Source: Bremia lactucae (Eukaryota > Oomycota > Peronosporomycetes > Peronosporales > Peronosporaceae). From it: 64,000 nt of DNA. The notes under the pieces were generated by a model that saw only the letters and a list, made by a program, of their open reading frames with translations, did no database searches and was not told the DNA's origin. Numbering within the stretch: the stretch's first letter is position 1; every line of letters starts with the position of its first letter. The translations under genes were made by a program, and so were the position numbers. Below, in pieces: positions 10,488 to 22,230 of this stretch. Where the stretch lies: the NCBI RefSeq assembly GCF_004359215.1, contig NC_090614.1:1586749-1650748 (forward strand), given 5' to 3'.

Positions 10488-11292
10488 ATGACCAACTTGC
10501 GTGACTTTCTCGGCTCGCGGCTCGAAGTGATGTACGAGTGCATGTACACAAGGCACCTGACACAAAAGCGCAAAATTTGGCAGGACGGCTTTTTGTCTCT
10601 CTATGCTTCGCGAAGACTCGTTCTTTATGCTGACGACGAAGGAAAAGCAGGGAAAGCCATCGAGGAAGCCAAGTTTGGTTTATCCGACTGGGACCGCAAA
10701 GAGGAAGGTCCCTTTACAACATCCAAGTATGTCTCTTACTCTCCTCTACTACATAAAAATTATCAATTTAAAAAAAGGAAAATTCGTTCACCAGGTTTCT
10801 TGTAGAAATTGTTAATGAGACGCCTATCGCCTCCATCTCATCAATGGACACACAAAATTCTAATCTGACTGAAGAAAGCACGAATTCTATAAAATGTAAA
10901 ACTTTATCAAAGCAACTAGCGTGTAGAAGTGAAGCCTGCTTGGACTCTTCCTTTGATCCAGAGGAAACGCCGTGTTCCTCGACTACCAAATTTCGCTTGC
11001 CGCACAATCGTGACCCAAGCAAACTCGGATCCGTAGGCCAAACAAGACAAGCCACTCACTTGTCCAGTCGTAACGCGTTTGCTAGCAAGCTTGCTCCACC
11101 AACTGAGTCAGCTATTGTGCGACTTGATTTCGACCGCAACCCGACGTCAGAGTGGAAATACATCCCAAATGCTGTCAATCGTTCTCGTATGTTAATTCTT
11201 ATGTCTCATATAAAACACAAGGTCATTGTGCTAATATTGTTGTCATTCTTAATGCAACAGCTGACGAAGTGCTGGCTTTACTAGAAAAGTGA
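10488..11292 (+). CDS. ZGRF1-type DUF2439 domain protein
   Basis: Three exons are predicted: 10488-10726, 10795-11186 and 11261-11292, with introns of 68 and 74 nt (GTATGT...CAG and GTATGT...CAG), giving 220 residues. Residues about 17-85 (YTRHLTQKRKIWQDGFLSLY, LVLYADDEGK, KFLVEI across the first splice) match the DUF2439 domain found at the N-terminus of ZGRF1, a DNA-repair helicase of vertebrates. Here no helicase follows; the rest is polar and low complexity, ending in SEWKYIPNAVNRSPDEVLAL. Both splices keep the frame and restore family sequence. In ZGRF1 and its relatives this domain is linked to DNA repair partners; the role here is inferred only. It lies beside repeat DNA but its frame is intact. 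Confidence 0.75.
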
Positions 11293-11419
11293 CTGGTGCT
11301 CGCTTACTTGTCATTTGCCTTGTTCGATTGATTAAACGCTGCATAGAAGAGTCGTAGATCTAAACCCGCTCAGACTAGATATTGCATAATGCAATGGATT
11401 ACAAGAGGCGCCACCAGTT

Positions 11420-11683
11420 TTACGATGTGGCTACTAAGATGGAATTGACGTCCAATTTATTAGAATCCGCAGCGCGTATGTTCTCCCACGAGTCCGACGC
11501 AGTTAGTAAAACATTCGAGTACATGCTGCGATCGTCCTGCTGGATCTCGATGTACCCTCTTCTCCGCGTGTAGACACGAAGTAGCTGGAATAGCGCTGTA
11601 CTAAATAAAAGCACTAATAAGCACACGCACGCATCAATTGCGTAGCTCAGCAAGGCTGCGGTATCACTACTTGTGCTTTCCAT
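11420..11683 (-). CDS. Small single-pass membrane protein, unrecognised
   Basis: An 87-residue frame starts at the ATG at 11683 (MESTSSDTAALLSYAIDACV). It has one strongly hydrophobic segment at residues about 10-34 followed by RVYTRRR, a positive-inside pattern, then a polar tail. It faces the DUF2439 gene tail to tail. I do not recognise the family. It could be a terminal exon of a larger gene or a chance frame. Confidence 0.3.
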   Translation of the reverse strand: MESTSSDTAALLSYAIDACVCLLVLLFSTALFQLLRVYTRRRGYIEIQQDDRSMYSNVLLTASDSWENIRAADSNKLDVNSILVATS

Positions 11684-11881
11684 AAATACTGGCTTTAAAC
11701 CGGTCCGCAATCATATATGTCTCGACACCAGGGTAGGTCTATACAAGAAGCTAGAGTTTAAACCGATTTTAAGAAGTTACGAAAATTGAGTTTTTATGTA
11801 CTGTGACTTTTCATACATATGCCCAACAAAGGAAAAGCAGAAAATGCCAATTTTATAAAGGGTGTCGGTACATATAAGCTC

Positions 11882-12598
11882 AGCTTTTTGGTAAACGTAC
11901 CTACCCAAATAATCCTTACAAAATAAGGACAAAGAAATTAATTTAGCCTATTTACCATTTTGCAGGTGCCCATGCTGTCTTAAAGCGATGGATACAGGTC
12001 TCAATAGATGACACGCTTGGTGTCTGTCTACTATAGAGAAAGCATGAGATGAGCAGAAGCGCAACCTCAGCCAAAACAATAACTATCAGCAGACGCACAA
12101 CTTTTTTGAGCAAAACTATCTTTTATGGACAAATTTTAAAGAGAAAAAATCACGTCATGCATTAAAATTCAATTTCAAAGCATGAGATGAAATTTTCGTT
12201 TTGAATTTTGTAAATTTCATATCATGCATTCAAATTGACATTGAATTTCAATGCATGACATGATTTTTTCTCTTTAAAATTTGTCCATAAAGATAGTTTT
12301 GCTCAAAAAAGTTGTGCGTCTGCTGACAGTTATTGCTTTGGCTGAGTTTGCGCTCCTGCTCATCTCATGCTTTCTCAAGCGGTAGACATACACCAAGCGT
12401 GTCACCTGTCGAGACCTGTATCCATTGCTTCAAGGACAGCATGGGCACCTGCAAAATGGCAAATAGGCTAAATAATATTTCTTTATCATTATTTTCGTAA
12501 GAATTATTTGGGGCACCTGCAAAATGGTAAATATATTACTTAAGCTTTTTTGTCCTTGTTTTTGTAAAAATTATATGGGGTGCGAAGCTTACCAAAAG
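11882..12598. mobile_element. Large foldback (inverted-repeat) element
   Basis: Two arms of roughly 310 bp are reverse complements. For example ATTTTGCAGGTGCCCATGCT (11959 onward) returns inverted as AGCATGGGCACCTGCAAAAT near 12440, and CAGACGCACAACTTTTTTGA returns near 12305. Pairing continues nearly to the centre at about 12200. The outer ~85 bp of the right arm is present twice in tandem (about 12440-12513 and 12514-12598). No coding sequence is inside. It fits a MITE or foldback transposon. Target duplications were not found. Confidence 0.8.
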
Positions 12599-12819
12599 CT
12601 GGGGCAACGAGAAAGAAAAAGCTGGTACTAACACTATTTGGCCGACAACAATTGCTTTATGTGGCACGTCTGTTTGCTAGATGACTTAAATGGCCATACA
12701 AATCCCTACTGCCAATTAACTCTTCAATTTGCGGTGCAAGCGGAGGAGTATAAATTGTAAATGAACTGGCGTCGGCCAGCATATTTTTACGACGGCTACC
12801 TTGCCGTCGCAACGGTGCC

Positions 12820-14700
12820 CTCTCTACAGTCTCGGTCAGAGACGGTACCATCCCTCAACCGGACGTCGGGCAGGAGGCATTCGGGACAAACCTAGATCCA
12901 GCCAAGGTTGACGGGATACCAAGGCTATATCCCGTTGCGCCGACCCTTCCTGGGGGTGCAAAATCCACTTCGCCTGGGGCGCCTAAGGCGCCTGAGGCGG
13001 TGATCCTTGAGGTTCGAATTCGTGTGGGAGACATTAAATCTTTGTTTTCGTCGCAGCAGGTGACCGCTCGGGACATGTTTGACGCGTTCGTCGGCGCAAT
13101 GAAGGAGTCGGACGGTCCTTCTCACGTAGCCGTTTGGCGGCCGACAATTCTGGAGCTGTTTGCTCTCGAGTTTTGGCGACTTCCGGTTCGCTTGGAGGTG
13201 TTGCCGCCGGAACGGAAATGATTTTCTAAGCCTAGGACATCGGAAGTAGACAGTTTATTTAATATATTTCGGCAAGTTTGTGTGACGCAACCAGGCACCT
13301 ACGTAGACTGGAAAGGCCTAGCTCGTAAGATCGGCATGGAAATTGTGCTCGCAAGGTAACCCTCTACGGAGATTATTCGACAGTTGTCCAGCCAGCAATA
13401 CTAATCCACCGCGCCAGTTTTCAATCAGTGGGCACGGATCGCAGCAGGTCGGAGCGGGAATAGCACAGTCGGTTGGGATCGCCTTCGAGGATCTCATATT
13501 CGACCCCACTCGTTTCTCAGTGGAGGAGGCGGCGACTCTAAAGGCGCTTTGTACCGCTCGTGTCCGGGCAATTAGCGTCCACCAGTTGAGGGAAGGACCG
13601 GATGACGGAGGGCGTATCATCTTGGAAAATGCGGAAGTACGGACCGCGTGCCGGCGATTGCCGGACTTTGCCATGGCCATTATGGGCAGTAAGGAGCGAC
13701 TAAAGCTCTACAGTACAGTTCAGGCGCAGGTAGAAGGACAACTTGTCCTCAATCTCTCCCCTGGACGCCGTTTTGGTCAGAAAGCGGACCACGCAAGCCA
13801 TCACGGCAATGGTTTGGAGTCGGCTTAGCTGTTGCGGGTCAGCTTGCCGGTGGTTTATCGACTGTTAGAGCTGACTAAAGCCATAAGTTATAATAGCACA
13901 ACGCGGAGCATTCACTTCGTCTTCTTTTCACTGGATGCGGCTGGGCAGATGCACTATGTTCACATCCCATTTCAAGGTCGAGTTTACATGCTGAAGAATT
14001 CGCACCAGACGGAACAGGGATCGGTCTGGCTTCATCAACGAAGGCCGGGTGGCCTTCCGGGACACTCGCGGGCTGAGAACACGGTGCATCTATACAACGT
14101 GTCGCGTTTATCGAGATCGGGCGCCTTGTGGCCTATCATCAATCCAAAATAGCCTCCGATTTTGAGATTGAGGACATGGACACGTGCACTCCAAACTCGC
14201 GGACATCCACGGCGTGGAAAATCACTTTCACCTCGCTGGGTGTCCTACTTTCTTGCAGGGGGTGGTGCGCCTGCTTTAGTTTGGGACGCTTATTCTTATC
14301 AAGCACCCTGATGCCGGACCTAGACTCCAGTGGCTGCAGTGTGGGTTGTTAGGGCATCCGGCAGTTTGTTGTCAATATTCCGATGCACAATTGCGTGGGC
14401 CAGGTGGCATTGAGGCAAAGAAGGCAGAGCTTCAAGGTGTTGACGACCTAGCTAAACTTTTTTTAGCAGCCTGGAAGAGATTCGTCAAATGGCGGATCGA
14501 CGGCTGCAAGCTCAGCGGTCACAGAAGAGGCGGCTTAGGCAGTTGTTGTGCCGAAAATCTCGGTGGAAGCGTTCAGTGACCCACTGGGGGTCACGCTTCC
14601 GCTCCAGGTGCTCCTGAACGTCCAGTATACGCTGCACCAGTCTCTCTTGCCGAGCACCGCAATCAGGTTTAGATCCTAAGACCGAAAGAATTTATTCGGT
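12820..14700 (+). pseudogene. LINE ORF1-like (gag-like) relic
   Basis: Successive plus-strand frames (to 13221, 13343-13828, 13832-14152, 14128-14580) read as one degraded protein. It has a Pro-rich N-terminus, a helical middle (SLFSSQQVTARDMFDAFVGA), an aromatic segment (VFFSLDAAGQMHYVHIPFQG, YNVSRLS) and a knuckle-like QCGLLGHPAVCCQYS (about 14334-14380), then RGPGGIEAKKAEL. The order, with a CCHC-like element near the end, suits ORF1 of an L1-type non-LTR element, but no reverse transcriptase follows. The family call is tentative. Positions 14700-15240 show nothing I can identify. Confidence 0.4.
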
Positions 14701-15259
14701 AGCCGACTCGACGGACTTGCCGTTCTCTGAGGGATAAATTTTCGACAACTCCACTGCTCCCGACGAACCCCAAAGTGAAGAACGTAAATAGTGCGTCGCA
14801 GAAAGGTGGCGGCCATACCGAGCGTGTCACTGCCTCCCCAGACATCCGCCGGGACTAGCGACTCCCGATCTGAAGGGCTGTCCGCGTAGTCATAAAAAAA
14901 CACCATAATTGGGTCGCCGACTCCCCTCTAGACATTTTCCGCCACCCGCGACCCACATTCGTCAAGGAATGGACCCGCAAGTCATGCGCGAGCTAATCTT
15001 CTAGGTGCAATAGCCCAGCACATTTATTGCTCCGTTTGATACTGGCGGTAAGAAGCTCCAAGTCCTTGGGCTGCTGTCTCAATTGTTCCTGCACCATCTC
15101 AACTAAAAAAAGGGAGAGTGGTGAACGAACGCATTCAATCACTTCCTTTTTTATAGGACGACCGCATTGATTGTGAGAATTGACCCACGGCTAGGTCGAG
15201 GCTGGAATAGTACGAGATAGAGATTTTCCCCACTCGATACCGATTTTTTTGTTTTGAAA

Positions 15260-18130
15260 AGCGAAATGGTTAATGGCGCTCTGTACATGCTTATAATAAG
15301 CTTAATGTTGCCAGTATACCCGCATTCCTATAAAACGTTCCCCAGAACAATATGATTGGATTTACGATGTACAGTGCATTTGACTTAGTCGATGTTTAAA
15401 ACGAACTGCCTATGCGATCTAGCGATATTACACTTACATCGTTAGCACCCGAGCGGTATGCTATCGTAGTGGTTGGTTATACCATAAGGGTTTTTCAACG
15501 CCCCGGCTACATTTAATCGACTAGCAACGCAACTGAGTCGCCCTCATCGAGGTTATGCAAATACTTACTTAATTGCATATTTGTTCACAGTCGTGCGGAA
15601 CACGGTCAAACGGATATGGAAAACCACATAGACCATTTACAAGCAGTGTTCGTGTGATTGCGTACAAAAAAATTGTATGTCAATGCAACTAGATGGGTTT
15701 TTGGCGCAGAAGAAATATATTTCTTTGGGTTCTTCGTTGGGAAGCAAGCCTTAAAGCGGATCTTGCTACGAAAAAGCCATAGTAGATTGGCCGGTTCCTT
15801 ATAACCAAAAGAATTTGCGTAAGCGGGTGGGGCTCGCCAGTTATTATACATAAAAGTAGCGAAAATTACGCTGATATGGCTAGGCCATTATCTAATCTCC
15901 TTAGAAAGGATACAGATTGGTGCTGGACTAGCGCAGAGCATAATGCTATAAAAGCAGTTAAGGATAGTCTTATCCATGCCCCGATTCTGGCACTGCCAAA
16001 TCCAAATTGGCCTTTCAGCGTCGTCTTTGACGTATCGGATTTTGCCATCGGGGGTGCTCTGTTACAAACAGATAATGATGGGCGTGGACGTGTAATTGGA
16101 GTCAGCTTATAGCTGCATAGAAGAATTATCCATTTCGAGACAAATAATTACTTGCAATGAACTGTGCTCTTGTTAAATTCCGAGTCCATTTGGTAGACAC
16201 TAAGCCGTTTGAGGTATATACAAATCACGCCACATTACGCACTGCTACTAAGTCGCCCCATCTGTCACAGAGAATGGCCCGATGGCTATCTTTTCTCGCC
16301 GAATACAATTTCGAGGTGAAGTATAAGCCTGGCAAGCAGAATGCTCAGGTTAATGCGTTATTACGCAGGCCGAATTATGAGTTCCTCATTTAACGACTAT
16401 AATGTCGCCTATTACTGAATTATTCCGTTTGGCTTACGCCAAGGATGCACAGCATTTAGCTTCGCTACAAGCTTTAAGGAGCATTAAGTCGGGCATTAAA
16501 ATGCCGGCACGTTTGCGTGCGAAGTTGCATTAATTCTCTATCGATAACGACCGCTACTTTATTGCACGGGTGCTGCGGATACTCTGTGCATCGTTGTACC
16601 TCATGACGAGAATTGAAAGTTTTTAATTCTGTGTGTAACACAGAATATCTCGGTAGAGAAAAGACCCACGGCTTTGTAAGCCAGATTTATTGGTGACCCA
16701 AGACTTACAATTGGGTAGGTGCATACGTTCCCACATGCCGAACTTGCCAACAGTATAAACCCTCGGCTCATGCTGCTACGCCACTGGCCAGTCTGCCCAT
16801 ACCCACAGGGTGCTAGGAGTCCATTCATTAGTATGGATTTTGTTTTCAGCCTACCGAAAGATTCGGCCGGTAGCAACACCGGCATAGTTGTCTTTGTTGA
16901 TCGATTGTGCAAAATTGATCATTTAGCGGCTGTGGCGGACAGCATGGATGGTGAAGATAGAACACGGCTGTTTATCGATCGCGTGCATCGATAGCGCGGT
17001 TTTCCGGTCAGCTCAATACCCCTGCTTCACGGGTAAAATCTGGAAATCTTTTTTCCGAATGCTTGGCACCAAATTGAACATGTCCACCGCGGACCATCCG
17101 CAGACCGATGATCAGATTGAACGTGTCAATCGCTTTATTAAAGAAATTCTTCACAGCTTGTGAGCACAAATACTACAGCGCTGGAGCTCAATGCATCCAG
17201 TGGTAGAATTTGCGTCAAATAACGCTGTCGATGCCTCTACAGGCTACCATCCGTTTAATGTAAACGTCCCACTCACGCGTTACGTCAACGATACTACTGC
17301 GTGGCTCAGGGCTTGATAAGGGAGAATTAGCTGACGGGCTTGCTGAAATCAGCCCTGGTTTCGGTTTGGAAACAAGTAAGCATCTTCCTCGCGACGCGAT
17401 TTACTGTCTTAAGACATGTGCGTGACACAAAAGCTGACAGCCAAGACAAATAGAGAGAATAAGCAGATGTCAAAGGGAGAAGATGTATACATTATTATGC
17501 GTTCAGAGACCGAATTTTGTTGTACGCTAAAACCTAACTACAACCTAGGTTTCTGCGGTCTTTAAGCCAAAATTACGCCCGCGCTATAAATTAAATTTAT
17601 TCTATCCTGATGATAATATTGGGCCATTTACAGCCGTAGCCCAGAAAGTCTAGCTTACACGCCAAATCTTTCTCGCCAGCTGCTAACACACCCGGTGTTA
17701 TACGTCGGCTTTCTCAAGCCATGTCGGAATAATTCCCACGTGAGCTTAGAGGCCAAAAAAAGAAACCTGTGCCGTAGATTGCGGCATCCTCACCAGGATT
17801 TCCAGCTGACCCTCTAACCGAGGTTGTTGATTTATAAATGTCAAAGACGGTTTCGGGCCCCTCACAAGAGCTTTTTATTTGAGCAAATCCCTCGTGAAGA
17901 AGTTGCACCTGATGCTTTAAAACATCAAATGCTTCCACCGAGACTGCGGGCCCCCTCCGCGTTGCTTGATGCGCGAGGAAACCTTCCGTTCCATGTGGAG
18001 AAACTTCAAGAGCGACGTCGTCGTAAGGGCCAATACCAGTATCAATTGAAGTGGCTTAAGTACTCTCTTCTGAAAACTCTTGGGAGTTTGAGGTACCTCT
18101 CCGGCAAGATTGCTTGTAAGCCGTTGACGT
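15260..18130 (+). mobile_element. Degraded Gypsy pol (RT to chromodomain)
   Basis: Plus-strand order is correct: RT remnants 15260-15560 (broken; an NAPATFNRL-like piece), RNase H entry at 15876-16112 (NLLRKDTDWCWTSAEHNAIK, VVFDVSDFAIGGALL), RNase H end at 16157-16393 (VYTNHATLRTATKSPHLSQR, KYKPGKQNAQVNALLRRPNY), integrase at 16719-17163 (GARSPFISMDFVFSLP, VDRLCKIDHLAAVADS, MSTADHPQTDDQIERVNR) and chromodomain traces at 17984-18120 (HVEKLQERRRRKGQYQYQLK). Stops and frameshifts are frequent. LTRs are not clear. Confidence 0.75.
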
Positions 18131-19099
18131 TATTGAGCGCCAAGCTCACGGTCAACTTGCGTCGACGATACTTCTCACCACTAGAAGTGGGAAAAGGTGG
18201 ACTTATAGCCTCAGTGCGGCTTCGATCTATGGTTGCACGGTATTCTGTTCTTTTGTGGCATGATTACCAAACGTAACTGGCCTTTGGCCTCAAGCTTGGC
18301 GAAATCGAGAGTCTGCGGATGTGGCTGATGTCCGTTTTGTCGCTCCGTTCCAAACAAATATGAACCTCTATTATTCCAAATTTTGCGGAGGCGGCGGTCT
18401 CGATGGTCCCAGTTCTCTAACGAAGCATTATTTTCACTTTTTCCTTCGTTTTAGAAACAAACGAGCGGAATTTCTCATATTGACGTCACAGAAGCCCTAC
18501 GGGCCTTCCACACAAACGCGTCGGATACTGACCTCGATCGACATAACTTAGAGCTTAAGGCATCGCTCCTGAAGAGCGTCGCAAGCTGCGAGCTCCTCCG
18601 GCGTCCTCGCCGTGGGTTCGGAGGTCGAGATGGCCAAGCTACGACCCTTACTCTCGCTGAGACGCTCTTTCACACAAAGCAAGTGAATTGGTATTCTAGC
18701 TTTCGCTTTCACTATCTCTTCAGCTCGAGGACGATCTTGTTCTTTTATGAGGATTGCCCGCTCTCGCTCTACATCGAGCGAATTCGTGATGATATTGGAC
18801 TCAAGGTCCGGTGTTCAATGAAATGTAGCTAACACGCTCGCGGCACCACGTTCTGGGAACAGATATGGGCCCGAAGGGACCTGTCTACACGCCGAAACGT
18901 ATATGAGCGAGGCTCCTTTGCCTCTTCCTCCGATAGAGTGCGACTCGTATAGTCTAACTGCAACTCATCGTCGGCGGAGTAGCTAGGTAACGCTTTGTTG
19001 TCATTAGACAGGAATGCAAGCACAACCAAACAATTAATTGCGTATATTTCAACTCAAAGAGGAAATGAAGCGAATGCTGCCACTAGGTTCACCAATCTG
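18131..19099. other. Repeat-derived stretch, unclassified
   Basis: Short open frames (18131-18276, 18321-18551) have no recognisable domain. The composition (direct continuation of Gypsy pol and tcctcc/gcgagg-rich pieces) suggests 3' untranslated or LTR sequence of the preceding element, but I cannot define boundaries. Confidence 0.25.
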
Positions 19100-20420
19100 G
19101 TGGGGGGGGGGTACATATCGGTTGGCCGTTGTTGTGGTACATTTACTCTATGGGTAAAAAAATCTTTAAGAATTGAATACTACTAAAATCCCATTATTCT
19201 AGGTAACATATGTGGCATCCAGATTAGTATCTGGCGGCCGAACTTTTTTTTAAATTAGCTATAGTGGGGTCTCAGAATAAATAATAAAGTTCTGTTTTTT
19301 TTGGAATTGAAAACGTATAGTGTCTTTTTAAGACGTGCGCATTGATCTATGAGAGAAAGAAGCCTTTCTATGGACATAATAGCTGCCAATTGGATCTACG
19401 AACTCCTGAACCTTTTTAATTATGATTCATAAAGCTTGAATAGCTTTTACGACTCCCTGAGTTATTGAACCTAATCATTCTTTAAAACTACGAGACATTT
19501 TGAGTCTAGACGCCTTCCTATGACTTTAGGAGCGAGGTAGCTTCGTTACATTTGAGATTTCCGATTCCAATTGTATTCAAACTGCATCGTCTTTTCTTTA
19601 TTAAATTATCAACTCGGAGTTCAGCAGGATCCGCACGTATTGGCCTCAGAACAACTTGATTATTCCATTGTTTTGTGGAAATAACAAATTTTCCGTTCAT
19701 GAAATTGATTCGTCAGATTCCTTGAAGGTTTGTTAAGTTAAAATTCAAATGATGCGGGTTAATATTTCTAGGAAAGTCAAGTAAATCATTCCGATCAATT
19801 GAGTTGCCTATAATCATAGCATTAAGACATATTTCGTTGTAGCTCGTTAGAAGAGGATGAAAATGATCGGCAGCACTTCAATATTTACGTTTGTCTTGCT
19901 CTTTGTTTATTAAGGTATGAACGCAGTGGCAGTATTGGCAGTGACTGCGACTACGTAATAAGAGATAAATGCATATGCATAATTTTTATACCAATTATTA
20001 TGGTTATAGAATTTCAAGAAACGTATATGTTATGAGGCACACTTCGGTCGATGAACCGTTGTTTTGGTACTTTTACTAGATGAAAAAATACCCTATTGTT
20101 GAATTGTAAAGTAAGTTATAACAAAAATCCCAATAATTGTTGGAAACATATGTGGTAGCCGCCAGGTATAAAGTTGGCGGCCGATTTTTATTATAAAAAA
20201 ATAGTTACTGTAACGTTCTAGGTTTGAATAATTAAATAGAGTTCAGTTATTTTGTCTTCAAGCATCTAGTGCTTTCCTAGGGCTTGCGCATTGATCTGTG
20301 AGAGACAGAAGTCTTACTAAGGTACATACTCTCGAGCGCTTTGCTGGGTTACTAGAGAGCTTTTAATTCTTGAGTCTTAAAGCGTGCTACTTTCTCTGAT
20401 TCATGCGGACTGACGACAAT
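19100..20420 (+). repeat. Two diverged direct copies of an LTR-like sequence
   Basis: Blocks at about 19115-19400 and 20050-20330 share a series of landmarks in the same order: ttg-ggtac-ttactc, aaaatccca-taat, aacatatgtgg, ggcggccga, and gcgcattgatctRtgagaga-agaagtc. The second copy extends upstream to about 19915, where it matches the LTR at 24899-25090 (ggcagtatt...actacgt...gcatatgc). They look like old solo LTRs of the family flanking the Gypsy at 23.6-25.3 kb. Confidence 0.55.
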
Positions 20421-22230
20421 TATGGTTTTGATATATTTGTCATGGAGTAGCATCTTCAGCATTTTTAAAGATATAATAAGCCGCGTCGCACTATTTAGGA
20501 CCATATGGTCATGCTGCCGATTACAGTTGAAGATCTCGCTCTGAGCTACGCGAACGTTGTTTGGCCGGTCTAACTCGAGCTTCTACCGACCTCAGTGGCC
20601 GAGTGGTTAAGCACTGGAACTGGGACCGGGAGGTACGTGGATCGATACCCGCGGAGGGCGGCACGATGACACATCGCCGGAGATAGGCTTAAAAGCAGAC
20701 GAGCATTCATCCAATGGATGGCCGCCCTGCCAACCCGCACGGAAGGTGTGTGATAGTTGGGTGGGAGGAGGCCCTGTAGCCGAAATTCCCCATAGTTCAA
20801 TGAGGGGTGCGGGGTTCCAATAAGAGAACTTCGTGAAAATTGAATCTCTAACTCGAGCTTCTTTGGAGATTATCCACCTTAATGCGAGGCGAATTCTCCC
20901 TGTAACCCAGCCGATACTTGAAATTTGTTCTCGTGGCCACATCATACGCAAAATTACATCATCGTTTTTAGGAACGGACATTATTTGGAATGTTCCAGAT
21001 GTCAGTGGGGATTCAGGTATCTTTAGGTTCCTTTCCACAGTTTAACGGTATCGGCGGATAACTTGGTCACATACAAGGTCGATTGCATCATTTCTCCTTC
21101 AGTAACCTCAAGCTCAAGCTTTTCCACAATCTTTTGGATACGTCATTGAGGCTGCAACCATCGTCGATGAAATTGGTGACGGACGTTGCTAGATTCGCTA
21201 TTTGAAAGCTTGGGCTTCGGCTTTGCGGATTGCATTAGGTGCACCACTGATGTACCGGTTTGACTCCTTACGTCTAAGAGCGCGGCATCGTGGAGAACTT
21301 AGCCACAATTATTGCAAGTAGCTGTTGTGTTCCTGTCGTCATTTTTGTTTCTTTTCTCGTCCAGCCGATTAATTCTGAAATCTTTTATTGTCAGGGCGAT
21401 GGACTGTTGCAAACGTGGATGCCTTTGACGGCTGAGTTGGTGAGCGGGGTGCTTTTCAAGCGTAATGCGCAAACTCAAAATTGGATGCGATGTCGATAGC
21501 CTCTAGGAGCGTTGGAGGGCTTTCTTCCCTAATGCTCTTAGCGGTTTCTTAGCGTGGCCATTTTGGAAGTAGAAACGCTTCTCGAGGTCGCTGATGTCGA
21601 GCTCATTTTGAAATAATAGGTCTTGAAACTTCGAGATATTTTCGTGGATGCATTTCTTTTGGTTTAAATGTAACACCCACTCGCGAAGACATCTTCGATG
21701 TCCTTAGGTCTGAAGCGTTCGCGTTACCATGATATATGCATGATCATTACGTTAAAAAGGAACGATAGCAATTTTACACGGATGCCCGAATTGCTTGAGA
21801 TTACTGTCACAAAATTTTTATGAATATGTTTCCATCAGCTGACGTTTATCGGCATAACACCGCGCAATAGCGAAGATCCATTACTCAATGTCTTCGTTGA
21901 ATTTCCGTACGTACACCGGAGGATCCTTGATCCGCTACTCCCCGCGGGATGCAATAAGATGCGTATAGCGTTCATTAGCTTGTTGCATTTACGCTTGCAT
22001 TTGAGCTTAGATTAGCGCTTGATATTATTGTTGCTGCTGTGTGAGGTACATTAACAGCTACTGCGCGGAAATCGAGTCCATTCCTGCAGGTGCATCTCCA
22101 GTAGATGACGAATCAGCCTGTTTATCGGCACGATCTTTGGTTAGCGTCGTATGCATTGGCGTCCTTGAACGCGATGTAGAGCGTGAAGCTCCTCTATTAC
22201 TTGTAGAGCTCATTCTTCTCTGCTGACGAG
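20420..22230 (-). pseudogene. Degraded Gypsy gag/protease region
   Basis: Read on the minus strand from about 22225, the sequence gives a Ser/Arg-rich start (TSNRGASRSTSRSRTP), DRADKQADSSSTGDAPAGMD, a Gln-rich stretch with several stops, then ERYTHLIASR, RIKDPPVYVRKFNEDIE and WIFAIARCYADKRQLMETYS. This is a Gypsy capsid pattern. Later parts to about 20420 are not readable as protein. The SINE at 20585-20846 interrupts it. Confidence 0.55.
20585..20846 (+). mobile_element. tRNA-derived SINE with perfect 16-bp target duplication
   Basis: A 262-bp body has an RNA polymerase III A box (TGGCCGAGTGG, 20596-20606) and, 32 nt further on, a B box (GGATCGATACC, 20639-20649). This is a tRNA-like head, closest to the Ser/Leu type by its GGCCGAGTGGTTAAG. 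The body is flanked by the identical 16-mer TCTAACTCGAGCTTCT at 20569-20584 and 20847-20862, a classic LINE-mediated target-site duplication. It is inserted in a decayed Gypsy gag-pro region. SINEs with tRNA heads are known from Phytophthora genomes. The perfect duplication suggests a comparatively recent insertion. Confidence 0.85.

Noticed and set aside
20585..20660. tRNA-Ser-like gene.
   Set aside because: A and B boxes are present but no cloverleaf can be closed, and the exact flanking duplication shows that it is the head of a SINE.
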